DNA from: Lacihabitans sp. CS3-21
GTDB taxonomy: Bacteria > Bacteroidota > Bacteroidia > Cytophagales > Spirosomataceae
Reading direction: 5' to 3'
Assembly: GCF_024343675.1 (NCBI RefSeq)
Contig: NZ_RJUD01000113.1
Coordinates: forward strand, 1-64,000
Length of the DNA stretch: 64,000 bases
Shown here: positions 28,574-36,451 of the stretch, one piece after another
How the letters are laid out: each line of letters begins with the position of its first letter
How positions within the stretch are numbered: position 1 is the first letter of the stretch
Made by a program: the position numbers and the translations under genes
The notes under the pieces: model-generated
Told to the model about the DNA's origin: nothing
The model's input: only the letters and a program-made list of their open reading frames with translations
Databases searched by the model: none

Positions 28574-28581
28574 TACCTTTG
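28574..28581 (+). promoter_or_regulatory. Promoter -7 box for the methyltransferase gene
   Basis: TACCTTTG matches the Bacteroidota TAnnTTTG element exactly and sits 22 bases before the ATG at 28604, implying a short leader of about 15 bases. The -33 region overlaps the preceding hairpin and has no clear TTG. Confidence 0.5.
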
Positions 28582-28603
28582 CGACGAATAACCAAAAATA
28601 TTT

Positions 28604-29350
28604 ATGGCATTAATAGAAGAACTGGAAGATCAAGGAAATGTATTGTTCAGATACAGAAGTTACATCCCCATAGTCTTTTTGGCTTCTGGCTTAGGCGTTT
28701 ATGCCTACAAAATTTACGATATGAGCTACCCAGGTTTGGGTTTTAACTACTGGCTAATTTGCTTGGCTGTTGGTTTATTGGGGCTGTTGGTGCGAACTTA
28801 TGCTGTCGGCCATACCCCAAAAAATACTTCAGGAAGAAATACAGCCGAAGGTCAGGTAGCCGATGAACTAAACCAAACTGGCATCTACTCCATCGTAAGG
28901 CATCCTTTGTATTTAGGTAATTTCTTGATGTGGTTAGGCGTAGCTATGATAACAGCCGACTTGTGGTATTTGGTGGCATTTACATTTACTTACTGGGTTT
29001 ACTACGAACGCATTATGTTTGCTGAAGAAGCATTTCTAAGAAGAAAATTCGGTGAGCTTTATCTCACTTGGGCCTCTGATAAACCTGCATTTATACCTAA
29101 ACTGAAATCTCCAATAAAACCCAAATATCCTTTTTCGATTAAAAAGATTTTGAAAAAAGAGAAAAACGGCGTGGCGGCCATGTTTGGCTTATTTTATATC
29201 TTCGAAATTGTGGGTGAATACATCAAATGGGGCGAATACACTTTTAAACCAACTTTTTGGTTTTGGGGCTTTGCAGTCAGCACTGCTGTATATTTGATTC
29301 TGAAAGTTATCAAAAGATCTACTAACCTGTTAGAAGAAGAGGGCCGATGA
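28604..29350 (+). CDS. ICMT/PEMT-like integral membrane methyltransferase
   Basis: A 248-residue polytopic membrane protein of the isoprenylcysteine/phospholipid methyltransferase fold. The SAM-binding signature is present: YSIVRHPLYLGNFLMWLGV at about 103-121, then ERIMFAEEAFLRRKFGELY with the conserved E-x-x-L-x-x-x-F-G. Related bacterial enzymes methylate lipids, and one (LmtA of Leptospira) methylates the lipid A 1-phosphate; the actual substrate here is unknown. Its last codons overlap the ATG of the next gene by four bases (ATGA), so the two are translationally coupled, which suggests a shared role in envelope lipid or glycolipid modification. Confidence 0.75.
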   Translation: MALIEELEDQGNVLFRYRSYIPIVFLASGLGVYAYKIYDMSYPGLGFNYWLICLAVGLLGLLVRTYAVGHTPKNTSGRNTAEGQVADELNQTGIYSIVRHPLYLGNFLMWLGVAMITADLWYLVAFTFTYWVYYERIMFAEEAFLRRKFGELYLTWASDKPAFIPKLKSPIKPKYPFSIKKILKKEKNGVAAMFGLFYIFEIVGEYIKWGEYTFKPTFWFWGFAVSTAVYLILKVIKRSTNLLEEEGR

Positions 29351-30894
29351 AAGCGAATTGGGATGGCATATTGACCAAGGCTTCTTATCTATATTTGAGT
29401 CTTCCATTCCTGATATTTTGTCTTGCATGGCTTAATCTGACCTCTTCTATTGCGTTCTCGAGCATTACACTGGTTTCCATTACTCTTTGTTTAAAAAACG
29501 TTCATTCTGATTTCTCTATAAATTATTTGGTAAGCAAAAATCCGAGAGTCATTTGGGTATCACTGCTGATTATTTTGTTCATCATTTTTTTCTCAGGTAT
29601 TGGACACTATACTTACCAAAATAATGACCACTTGTATCGTGGAGCCTTGTTTGCCGATTTAGTAAAGTATGACTGGCCAGTGATGTATAAAGTTTCGGGT
29701 TTCCCTGGGCATTTTCTGGAAGGAAAAACCACTATGATGACTTATTATCTCGGTTTTTATCTTCCCGCAGCAGCTGTTGGCAAAGCTTTTGGTTTAGAAT
29801 TTGGCAGATTTGCTTTGTTTCTATGGACTTTCATTGGAACAGTTTTGGTGGTTTTCCAAACGGGCAAATACCTCAGAAAATTCAACTACAAACTCCTTTT
29901 ACTATTTTTTGGCTGGGGAACATTATTTTTTATTGGAGCACTATACAAAAACTCTTTCATAGATATTTATACCGAAAAAGCCAATCCACTTTGGGCGGGG
30001 ATGATTCTCTATGCTGATAGCAACTTGGGACTTATCTACTGGACTTTTAATCAGTCGCTTACAGCTTGGCTAATATTGCTTTTAATATTCAATAAAGGGC
30101 CAAAACAGAACATTATCTTTTTGTATAGCCTCACATTCTTCTTGAGCCCTTTTGCCTTTGTGGGTATGTTTCCGTTTATCATTTTTAGTGTTTGCAAAAA
30201 CTACGAAGGTACACTTAAATACGATTTATGGAAAAACGTAAAACATTATCTCAGTTTTCAAAATATCATTGGAGCGGCTCTTGTAGTTGGTCTGAATTTT
30301 ATTTATATCGACTCTAACAAGGCAGGTAAGTTTTTCCAAGTGCTGCACCATAGACCAAAAATACTGATTGTATTTTATCTGCTTTCATGGGCAATTATTG
30401 CCTTTTTGATCAGTTCAAAATTCAAAAAAAATGCACTTTATTGGCTGGTTATTATTGTCCTGATTCCTCTTCCATTCTTTCAGCAGGGTTTTGGCATTGA
30501 TTTCCCTGGAAGACTTTCTATACCTGCATTGTTTTTCTTGATGTTGTTGGTTGGGCAGTTTTTGATTGAAGAAAAATCGGGTTGGAGAAAATGGGCAGTT
30601 TTGGCCTATATGGGTGTGAGTGCCATATGGCATATTGGATTTGAGGTGGGCAAACCCATTATCTGGACCTCAGCCGAAAACATCAGTCATAAAACCGACT
30701 GGGACGACCAGCTGATGGCCGCAGAAAATCCAAAACTTCAAAAAGTTGGGAAAATACTCAAAGATATCGAAGGCAAAGATATTCTCATTCAAGACCACAA
30801 AACCATCGTAAATCCAAACAATAACGTCATCTGGAACTACATGGCCGACATTGAAGGTTCGAGATTTTATCGGTGGTTTGCGAAGAAGAAGTGA
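29347..30894 (+). CDS. Polytopic membrane protein, GT-C glycosyltransferase-like
   Basis: A 515-residue protein with about ten hydrophobic segments. The first extracytoplasmic loop contains YQNNDHLYRGALFADLVKYD and a nearby WPV, resembling the acidic loop-1 site of GT-C glycosyltransferases that use polyprenyl-linked sugars. The C-terminus is a short soluble tail (ENPKLQKVGKILKDIEGKDI). I cannot assign it to a named family. Its start overlaps the methyltransferase stop by four bases, giving a two-gene unit. Confidence 0.6.
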   Translation: MKANWDGILTKASYLYLSLPFLIFCLAWLNLTSSIAFSSITLVSITLCLKNVHSDFSINYLVSKNPRVIWVSLLIILFIIFFSGIGHYTYQNNDHLYRGALFADLVKYDWPVMYKVSGFPGHFLEGKTTMMTYYLGFYLPAAAVGKAFGLEFGRFALFLWTFIGTVLVVFQTGKYLRKFNYKLLLLFFGWGTLFFIGALYKNSFIDIYTEKANPLWAGMILYADSNLGLIYWTFNQSLTAWLILLLIFNKGPKQNIIFLYSLTFFLSPFAFVGMFPFIIFSVCKNYEGTLKYDLWKNVKHYLSFQNIIGAALVVGLNFIYIDSNKAGKFFQVLHHRPKILIVFYLLSWAIIAFLISSKFKKNALYWLVIIVLIPLPFFQQGFGIDFPGRLSIPALFFLMLLVGQFLIEEKSGWRKWAVLAYMGVSAIWHIGFEVGKPIIWTSAENISHKTDWDDQLMAAENPKLQKVGKILKDIEGKDILIQDHKTIVNPNNNVIWNYMADIEGSRFYRWFAKKK

Positions 30895-30957
30895 AGGTTT
30901 GTAAAATTTAATTTATAGCAAAAATTTACTATTTTTAGATTTTAAATATTGAAGTCT

Positions 30958-31356
30958 ATGGACAATCAAGATATTAGGTGGAAACAGCGATTTGAGAACT
31001 ACAAGCTAGCTCTAGGAAATCTTACTGAAGGCATTGAAATTTCGAAGCCGTCAGATCTTGAAAAATCAGGAATAATACAGATTTTTGAATACACTTTTGA
31101 GTTGGCATGGAAAACCATGAAAGACTATCTCAAAGAAGCCGATATAGAAGTAATCTTTCCAAGAGAAGTATTAAAAACTGCCTTTTCTTATGAAATAATA
31201 GAAGACGGTGATACTTGGATTGATATGCTTGAAAAAAGAAACCTGATGAGCCATACTTATGATAAAAAAAATGCAGAGCTGGCTTACAGTCTGATAAAAA
31301 ACGCATATTTTGAAAGGTTAAAAACATTGGAAAAATACTTGTCTGAAAAACTATGA
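30958..31356 (+). CDS. HEPN-domain protein, HI0074 family (HepT-like)
   Basis: A 132-residue helical protein of the nucleotidyltransferase substrate-binding (HI0074) family. It carries the HEPN ribonuclease motif R-x4-H-x-Y as RNLMSHTY (R94, H99, Y101). In MntA-HepT (type VII) toxin-antitoxin systems the HEPN partner is an RNase toxin, and the MNT partner silences it by adding AMP to the tyrosine of this motif. The next gene, overlapping by four bases, is the matching nucleotidyltransferase. A TTG nine bases upstream (30949) would add three residues; the ATG at 30958 is preferred. Some members of this family may be housekeeping, so toxicity is inferred, not shown. Confidence 0.85.
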   Translation: MDNQDIRWKQRFENYKLALGNLTEGIEISKPSDLEKSGIIQIFEYTFELAWKTMKDYLKEADIEVIFPREVLKTAFSYEIIEDGDTWIDMLEKRNLMSHTYDKKNAELAYSLIKNAYFERLKTLEKYLSEKL

Positions 31357-31655
31357 ATGCATTTGGAATAAGTAATCGATCCTTTGAATACATCAAGCAA
31401 ACTTTTGAAAGTTATCCTGAAATAAAAGAAGTCTTGGTTTTTGGAAGCCGAGCAAAAGGAAATTATAGAAATGGCTCCGACATAGATTTGGCTATAAAAG
31501 GGTCTGGAAACTGCTTAAAATTGGCCCTAGACATTTCAGGCATTTTGAATGAAAGTCTCCCAATTCCTTACCAAGTGGATGTTTTGAGTTATTATGATTT
31601 AGAAAACTCGGATTTAATATCTCATATTGATAGCGTAGGAAAGTCTTTGTTTTGA
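31353..31655 (+). CDS. Minimal nucleotidyltransferase (MntA-like)
   Basis: A 100-residue protein of the minimal nucleotidyltransferase family. The catalytic signature G-S-x10-D-x-D is complete: GSRAKGNYRNGSDID, with G31, S32, D43 and D45. The fold core continues in QVDVLSYYDL, where VDV supplies the third acidic residue. It begins inside the stop of the HEPN gene (ATGA overlap), so the two are coupled. In known systems such enzymes AMPylate the HEPN toxin; the intact active-site residues mean the pair could be functional. Confidence 0.86.
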   Translation: MNAFGISNRSFEYIKQTFESYPEIKEVLVFGSRAKGNYRNGSDIDLAIKGSGNCLKLALDISGILNESLPIPYQVDVLSYYDLENSDLISHIDSVGKSLF

Positions 31656-31822
31656 AAACTTAAGATAGACATACGGTTTAATAAACTTATCTTGAAAAAT
31701 CTCTCTCATCTAACCAAAGTAAGTTCGACAGAAAGAGAATTTAATCCTTGTCAAATCTGTTCAATCCGTTTGAAATTTATCGATTGTCAATATGTTTTTT
31801 GGGTACAAATTATGGCCAAAAA

Positions 31823-31854
31823 AAACCTCGTTCATGCAATCAAAAACGAGGTTT
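31823..31854 (-). terminator. Terminator of the GLPGLI gene
   Basis: Ten-bp stem AAACCTCGTT / AACGAGGTTT with a 12-base loop; on the minus strand it continues into a run of T. It lies 20 bases past the stop at 31874. It may also close the plus-strand HEPN/MNT unit. Confidence 0.8.
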
Positions 31855-31873
31855 AATCTTCAAAAAAACATTC

Positions 31874-32620
31874 TTAATATCTAATAGCCCAAGGGAAATT
31901 GTGCATTGCTTCTTGCTGTTTAATATATTCCTCAGTTTCCTTATTTAGAAAATCAATATCTACTTTTTTCCCTTTTAGCTTTTTGGGTAATTTGGGTATT
32001 TCTTGTGTAGCCGCCAATGTAATAATGCTGGGTGTATACACGATGGCATCATCGTCAATGTTTATTTCGAGAATCATACCTGGCAAGCCTCCAAATCTCT
32101 CTGGGCCTGCCGAAACTGGAATATCTGTGGTAAACCAAGCTACGATGTTTTGTCGTTTCACAGGATCATAAGTGGATGCTTTCATACAAATATACCCGCT
32201 CACTTCCTTTATCTCATTCAGGATTTTCCATTTACTAAACTTCAATGAATCCTCCACCACATAGGATTTTCCCAAAGTCTCGTACAATTCCAAAATCTTC
32301 CCATTTTCAAAATCTCTGGTAATCACCATCAGGTCATTTCTCCAAGAATATGTGCCATCCTCTGATTGTTCTTCTTGATTTTCAAACGTATAATGGCTTT
32401 GTTTCTCATTAAAAGTCAAGACCATTTTTTGTTTATATTCTGTCTCATTTTTCCAAGTCTGGGCCATCCTATCTTTCTGTTCTTTAGACAGATACGTGGC
32501 TTTGCTCTGTATTTTCACCCAATCTCTTTTCTTTTCAAACGTAATCTTCCCTGCCGAGTTTTGGGCAAACGTGGCTTGTATAAAACCTAAAAAAAATATC
32601 GCAATTATTATCTTTCTCAT
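31874..32620 (-). CDS. GLPGLI family secreted protein
   Basis: A 248-residue protein with a signal peptide (MRKIIIAIFFLGFIQATFAQ) and the family-defining motif near the C-terminus, here RFGGLPGMILEINID. GLPGLI proteins are found only in Bacteroidota to my knowledge, are exported, and have no known function; they are often encoded next to a TonB-receptor-like outer-membrane barrel, exactly as here. The preceding gene ends 14 bases upstream of the ATG I chose; an earlier in-frame ATG at 32647 would overlap that gene and sits in front of the signal peptide. Confidence 0.88.
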   Translation of the reverse strand: MRKIIIAIFFLGFIQATFAQNSAGKITFEKKRDWVKIQSKATYLSKEQKDRMAQTWKNETEYKQKMVLTFNEKQSHYTFENQEEQSEDGTYSWRNDLMVITRDFENGKILELYETLGKSYVVEDSLKFSKWKILNEIKEVSGYICMKASTYDPVKRQNIVAWFTTDIPVSAGPERFGGLPGMILEINIDDDAIVYTPSIITLAATQEIPKLPKKLKGKKVDIDFLNKETEEYIKQQEAMHNFPWAIRY

Positions 32621-32634
32621 TTGATTGTTGTTGT

Positions 32635-35472
32635 TTAGTTTTCCCATCTTGATTTTTTGACACTTGCCGCCACTCCACGCATATTGTAGGTATAAGACAC
32701 CATAAAATAGCGAGACAATGTTTGTGAAACTGTACTTTGAATAATGTTTTGGAAAGCACTTTGTCTTACCCCTACGTTTTTCTTAAACGCATCGTACAAA
32801 CTCAATCTAATCTCTGATTTTTTGGCTTTCCCTACCACTTTATAAGTACTGAGGTTCAAAATCGGGAGTTTCTGATCAAATCCTAATTTGGTATTTTTAT
32901 ATTGATTATAATTAAAATCTGCCGTCAAAAACACCGATTTGGGCATTTGCAAAACCATGTTTGCTCTTACCGTATTATTAAAAAACTTTTGATCTTGACT
33001 ACTGCTTAGTGAATATTTGGCATTGTTAATACCTGTAGAACCTGACAAAAACAATGAAAACCAATCAACTGGAGTAAGGTCTAATCTAGCATTTAGGTTT
33101 ACATTATTGTTCTTATTTTCGTTCAATTGGTTATTTATGTAAATCAAATTTTTACCCATATTGCTATAGGTACCCACCGATGCCGAGGCTTTGGTTTTCT
33201 TTATCGGAAAACCAAAATTCACTGAATAATTAAAATTGTCACCACCAGTTATGTTTTCAGGTGTCAAAGTCGTGATTAAACTGCTATTGATTTGCTGATT
33301 ATAAATAACTTGATTTTTGTAATAGTTATAACCTACGTTTGTCCAGATATTGATAAACGAAACAGGGTTGTACATTCCAAAGCCCAAAGAACCACCCTGA
33401 TTGGTAGTGGGTTTCAAAGAAGGATTACCAACTTTGATAAAAAGTGGATTTGAATTATCAGTGAACGGTTGTAAATCTCGGATTTTAGGTGCTTCCATGC
33501 CTACTTCGTAGCTTCCATAAAGATATTTGTTATTTTTAAGGTCAAAATTCACACTGATATTGGGTAGCAAAGCATCATAGGAATTAGAAATTTGACCAAT
33601 GGTTGGTTTTCCCTGATCATTTGAAAGTATTCCGTCCAACGAAATTCTTTGAGCAGCCATGCCAAAAGCAATATTGAATCCTTTGTTGGAATATCGCAAG
33701 GAAGAACCTAATCTGTTATTCGTAATGGTGTTGTCAAAATATCTACTCAGAGAATCAACTCTTGGCTTGGAATCGCTAAATAAATCAAAAACGTCTCTGT
33801 CAACCAACTGATTGGTATTTCCAAAATTATAGAAGGTCTCCAAGAAGAATTTCTTACTTAATGGCTCTATAAACAGTACACTCGATTTGATTTCTTCTGT
33901 GTTGGTAAATGCCCCAACGTTTTGATTGATATTTGGTATTCTTCCAAAGAGCGGGAAGCTTTCTCCAGTAACTTTAAACTCTTCGATGTTTGATTTCTGA
34001 ATACCTTCTTGATCGTTATTGTTGACATTGTAAGTGCCAGATAAGGCAAAATTTCTACCTTTTTTCATAAACTTATGACGGTAAATCAAAGCTGTCGAAA
34101 GAATAAAATTATCTCCCTCAAAGCCATTCTCAGAGACTTGGTTCCTGAATTTTTCACTACTAGTATTCAAAAACTCTTTAGAACTATTAGATTGTTGCGA
34201 ACGCGTTCCTACTTTCCCGTTTACGTTCAAAACTAGTGTATTTAATGAATCTATCTGTTTCTCAAACCTAAAACTCAGTCTATGGTTTTCTGAGAAATTA
34301 CGATTCTGGCTTATCTCATTATTGAAATAATTAGAAGTAGGCAAGAAAGTCTGAGCGTTTACGGTTTGATCAAGGTTTTGAGTTGTTTGATTGAAAAAGT
34401 AATTTGAACTCACCTTCGTTTTTTTGGTATCATAGTTATAGTTTATACCACCCGCAAAGTTTTTAGACAATCCTTGACCTGGCCCCCACGAACGTGGCAA
34501 CTCAAGACCTTCCTCTTCGTTATCATCCCAGTAAATAAACCGCATACCACCTTGGGAAAATCCGAAGTCTGCGTTGTCATTCCAATTATATGATTGGCTA
34601 CCTCTAAAGTCCTGATAATCATTATTCGACAAACCCGATTGATTGATATTATTGCCAAAACCCACCACATTAAATTGGTTTTTGGAGTCAAATTTATTGT
34701 AGTTGGCCTTAGCCATTACACGTTCGTCTGTTCCAGCTCCAATGGTTCCCTTACCGAAACCACCCTTCTTAAATTCCTCTTTCAGTTCAAGATTTACTGT
34801 TTTTTCTTTTTTACCGTCATCTATACCCGTCAATTTTGATTGCTCAGATTTATCATTAAAAACCTGCACTTTGGTAATGGCTTCTGCTGGTAAATTTTTA
34901 GTAGCTAATTTTGGATCGTCTCCAAAAAATCTCTTACCATCCACAGTCACTTTTTTCACCTCTTCGCCTTGTGCTTTTATATTGCCATCGGCATCAATCT
35001 GAACACCCGGCAATTTCCTAAGCAAATCTTCTACAGTTGAGCCAGGCGGTACTTTAAATTTACTGGCGTCGTATTCTACGGTATCTCCTTTGATGTTGAT
35101 GGGTGCTTTTGCAGTTCTTACTACTACCTCAAAGAGTTCCTTTTGTATGGGTTTTAAAGTTATTTTACCCAAATCTCTATTAAGATTAGCAGCATCAAAT
35201 TTGATAAGTTCTTGCATAGGCACAAAGCCCAAAAACGTGGCTTTAATCAAATAATCTTGCTTTTTTACATTCTTAAAAATGAAGTTCCCATCGGCATCTG
35301 CTCTTACAAAAGTAACCAAAGATGAATCTGATGGAGTTAGTAAAAACACAGAAGTAAAAGAGAGCGGAGCGTTTTCGTTGTCGATAAGAGAGCCTTTGAT
35401 ACTGTAGCCATTCTGGGAAAATACCGTAAATGTGGACAAGGCAAAGAACAATAGTAATAGTCTTAATTTCAT
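32635..35472 (-). CDS. Outer-membrane beta-barrel protein with CarboxypepD_reg and plug domains
   Basis: A 945-residue outer-membrane protein built like a TonB-dependent receptor. Order: signal peptide (MKLRLLLLFFALSTFTVFSQ), carboxypeptidase-regulatory-like beta sandwich at about 22-105, a plug-like domain at about 130-215 (VPPGSTVEDLLRKLPGVQID, then VKKVTVDGKRFFGDDPKLAT), and a C-terminal barrel of the outer-membrane beta-barrel family 3 type (about 400-945). I chose the ATG at 35472 because it starts the signal peptide; the frame is open to 35544. It is cotranscribed with the GLPGLI gene. The ligand is unknown. Confidence 0.86.
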   Translation of the reverse strand: MKLRLLLLFFALSTFTVFSQNGYSIKGSLIDNENAPLSFTSVFLLTPSDSSLVTFVRADADGNFIFKNVKKQDYLIKATFLGFVPMQELIKFDAANLNRDLGKITLKPIQKELFEVVVRTAKAPINIKGDTVEYDASKFKVPPGSTVEDLLRKLPGVQIDADGNIKAQGEEVKKVTVDGKRFFGDDPKLATKNLPAEAITKVQVFNDKSEQSKLTGIDDGKKEKTVNLELKEEFKKGGFGKGTIGAGTDERVMAKANYNKFDSKNQFNVVGFGNNINQSGLSNNDYQDFRGSQSYNWNDNADFGFSQGGMRFIYWDDNEEEGLELPRSWGPGQGLSKNFAGGINYNYDTKKTKVSSNYFFNQTTQNLDQTVNAQTFLPTSNYFNNEISQNRNFSENHRLSFRFEKQIDSLNTLVLNVNGKVGTRSQQSNSSKEFLNTSSEKFRNQVSENGFEGDNFILSTALIYRHKFMKKGRNFALSGTYNVNNNDQEGIQKSNIEEFKVTGESFPLFGRIPNINQNVGAFTNTEEIKSSVLFIEPLSKKFFLETFYNFGNTNQLVDRDVFDLFSDSKPRVDSLSRYFDNTITNNRLGSSLRYSNKGFNIAFGMAAQRISLDGILSNDQGKPTIGQISNSYDALLPNISVNFDLKNNKYLYGSYEVGMEAPKIRDLQPFTDNSNPLFIKVGNPSLKPTTNQGGSLGFGMYNPVSFINIWTNVGYNYYKNQVIYNQQINSSLITTLTPENITGGDNFNYSVNFGFPIKKTKASASVGTYSNMGKNLIYINNQLNENKNNNVNLNARLDLTPVDWFSLFLSGSTGINNAKYSLSSSQDQKFFNNTVRANMVLQMPKSVFLTADFNYNQYKNTKLGFDQKLPILNLSTYKVVGKAKKSEIRLSLYDAFKKNVGVRQSAFQNIIQSTVSQTLSRYFMVSYTYNMRGVAASVKKSRWEN

Positions 35473-35643
35473 AATTAACAGTTTATTAGTGAATATTCGA
35501 GTGCAATTTGGATTTGGTTTCTCTTTTATAAAAATGTAAAGCATGTATTTTACAATTTTTAACAGTTTGTTGTCAAAGCATTTGTAAAAATATGATCTCT
35601 ACGAACGACAAAAAAGATAGTTACAAAACTAAAACATTAGTTT

Positions 35644-36270
35644 TTATAGAATATTGTATAAGTCTGGAAAATTTTTCAAATCATCTTCCGTATCAATGTC
35701 GCTGAGGGTTGGGAGAAAGTTGCAAGCGTAGGAAAATGAATTTATGACCTTCAATGCTTCCTGAGCCACATTTTCATGACTCCAGGACTTATTTAGGAAA
35801 ATTTGCTGTAGAAAAGTATCTGAATTTATTTTTTTAAAATTGAATCCAATGGCATAATATCCACCATCATGGGAGGCTCCCAAAACCACTTCTGAGTTTT
35901 CGAGGTATTCAAATCCTTGGTTAAGGATATCTGTAGTCACCTCATAAATATCACTTCCTACAATTAAGGCTTTGGAATACCCCATTTCTTTGGCTTTCTC
36001 AAATGCTGAAAGCATTCTTTGCCCTAAGTCAGGTGATTGAATTTGGAGGTTTTTATTGAAAATGTGGTTTTCCCAAATATCGTTTTTATCTACAAAAGAA
36101 GAATAAAACAAAAGTTTATCAGCTGAAACTTCTGAAGATTTGTCGTGGATATTTACCAGAAGTTTCTTAAAAACTTCCAGTGCTTTTTCATTACCAATGG
36201 TGGCCGCCAATCGGGTTTTTACTTTTCCGAGTTCAGGGTTTTTTATGAATATGAGGAGAGCTGAGTTCAA
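35644..36270 (-). CDS. DUF2064/TIGR04282 family glycosyltransferase
   Basis: A 208-residue nucleotidyl/glycosyltransferase-like protein. The N-terminus LLIFIKNPELGKVKTRLAAT is the family signature, followed by GSDIYEVTTDIL and the diagnostic LGASHDGGYYAIGF. Some members (TIGR04282) are named after arsenosugar biosynthesis, but the family is broad and no arsenic or sugar gene is adjacent, so the substrate is open. Cytoplasmic. It lies alone between two outer-membrane genes and has a clear promoter-like box at 36332-36339. Confidence 0.8.
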   Translation of the reverse strand: MNSALLIFIKNPELGKVKTRLAATIGNEKALEVFKKLLVNIHDKSSEVSADKLLFYSSFVDKNDIWENHIFNKNLQIQSPDLGQRMLSAFEKAKEMGYSKALIVGSDIYEVTTDILNQGFEYLENSEVVLGASHDGGYYAIGFNFKKINSDTFLQQIFLNKSWSHENVAQEALKVINSFSYACNFLPTLSDIDTEDDLKNFPDLYNIL

Positions 36271-36331
36271 GCAGATAAAAGATTAGTTAAATAATACGAA
36301 CGTAAAAAGCTGTTTACTGTATTTTAATAGG

Positions 36332-36339
36332 CAAAGATA
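36332..36339 (-). promoter_or_regulatory. Candidate -7 box for the DUF2064 gene
   Basis: Minus-strand TATCTTTG, an exact TAnnTTTG match, 62 bases upstream of the ATG at 36270. No good TTG element is found at the expected spacing. Confidence 0.45.
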
Positions 36340-36451
36340 AATACGCAAAATTAATTGTCTTGGAATAACAATTTTTATTTCTAAATTGAGAGATTCTTTT
36401 AACTACTGTTTCCCAATTAGGAACCTGTCACCTTTTAGAGACAAATACTTC

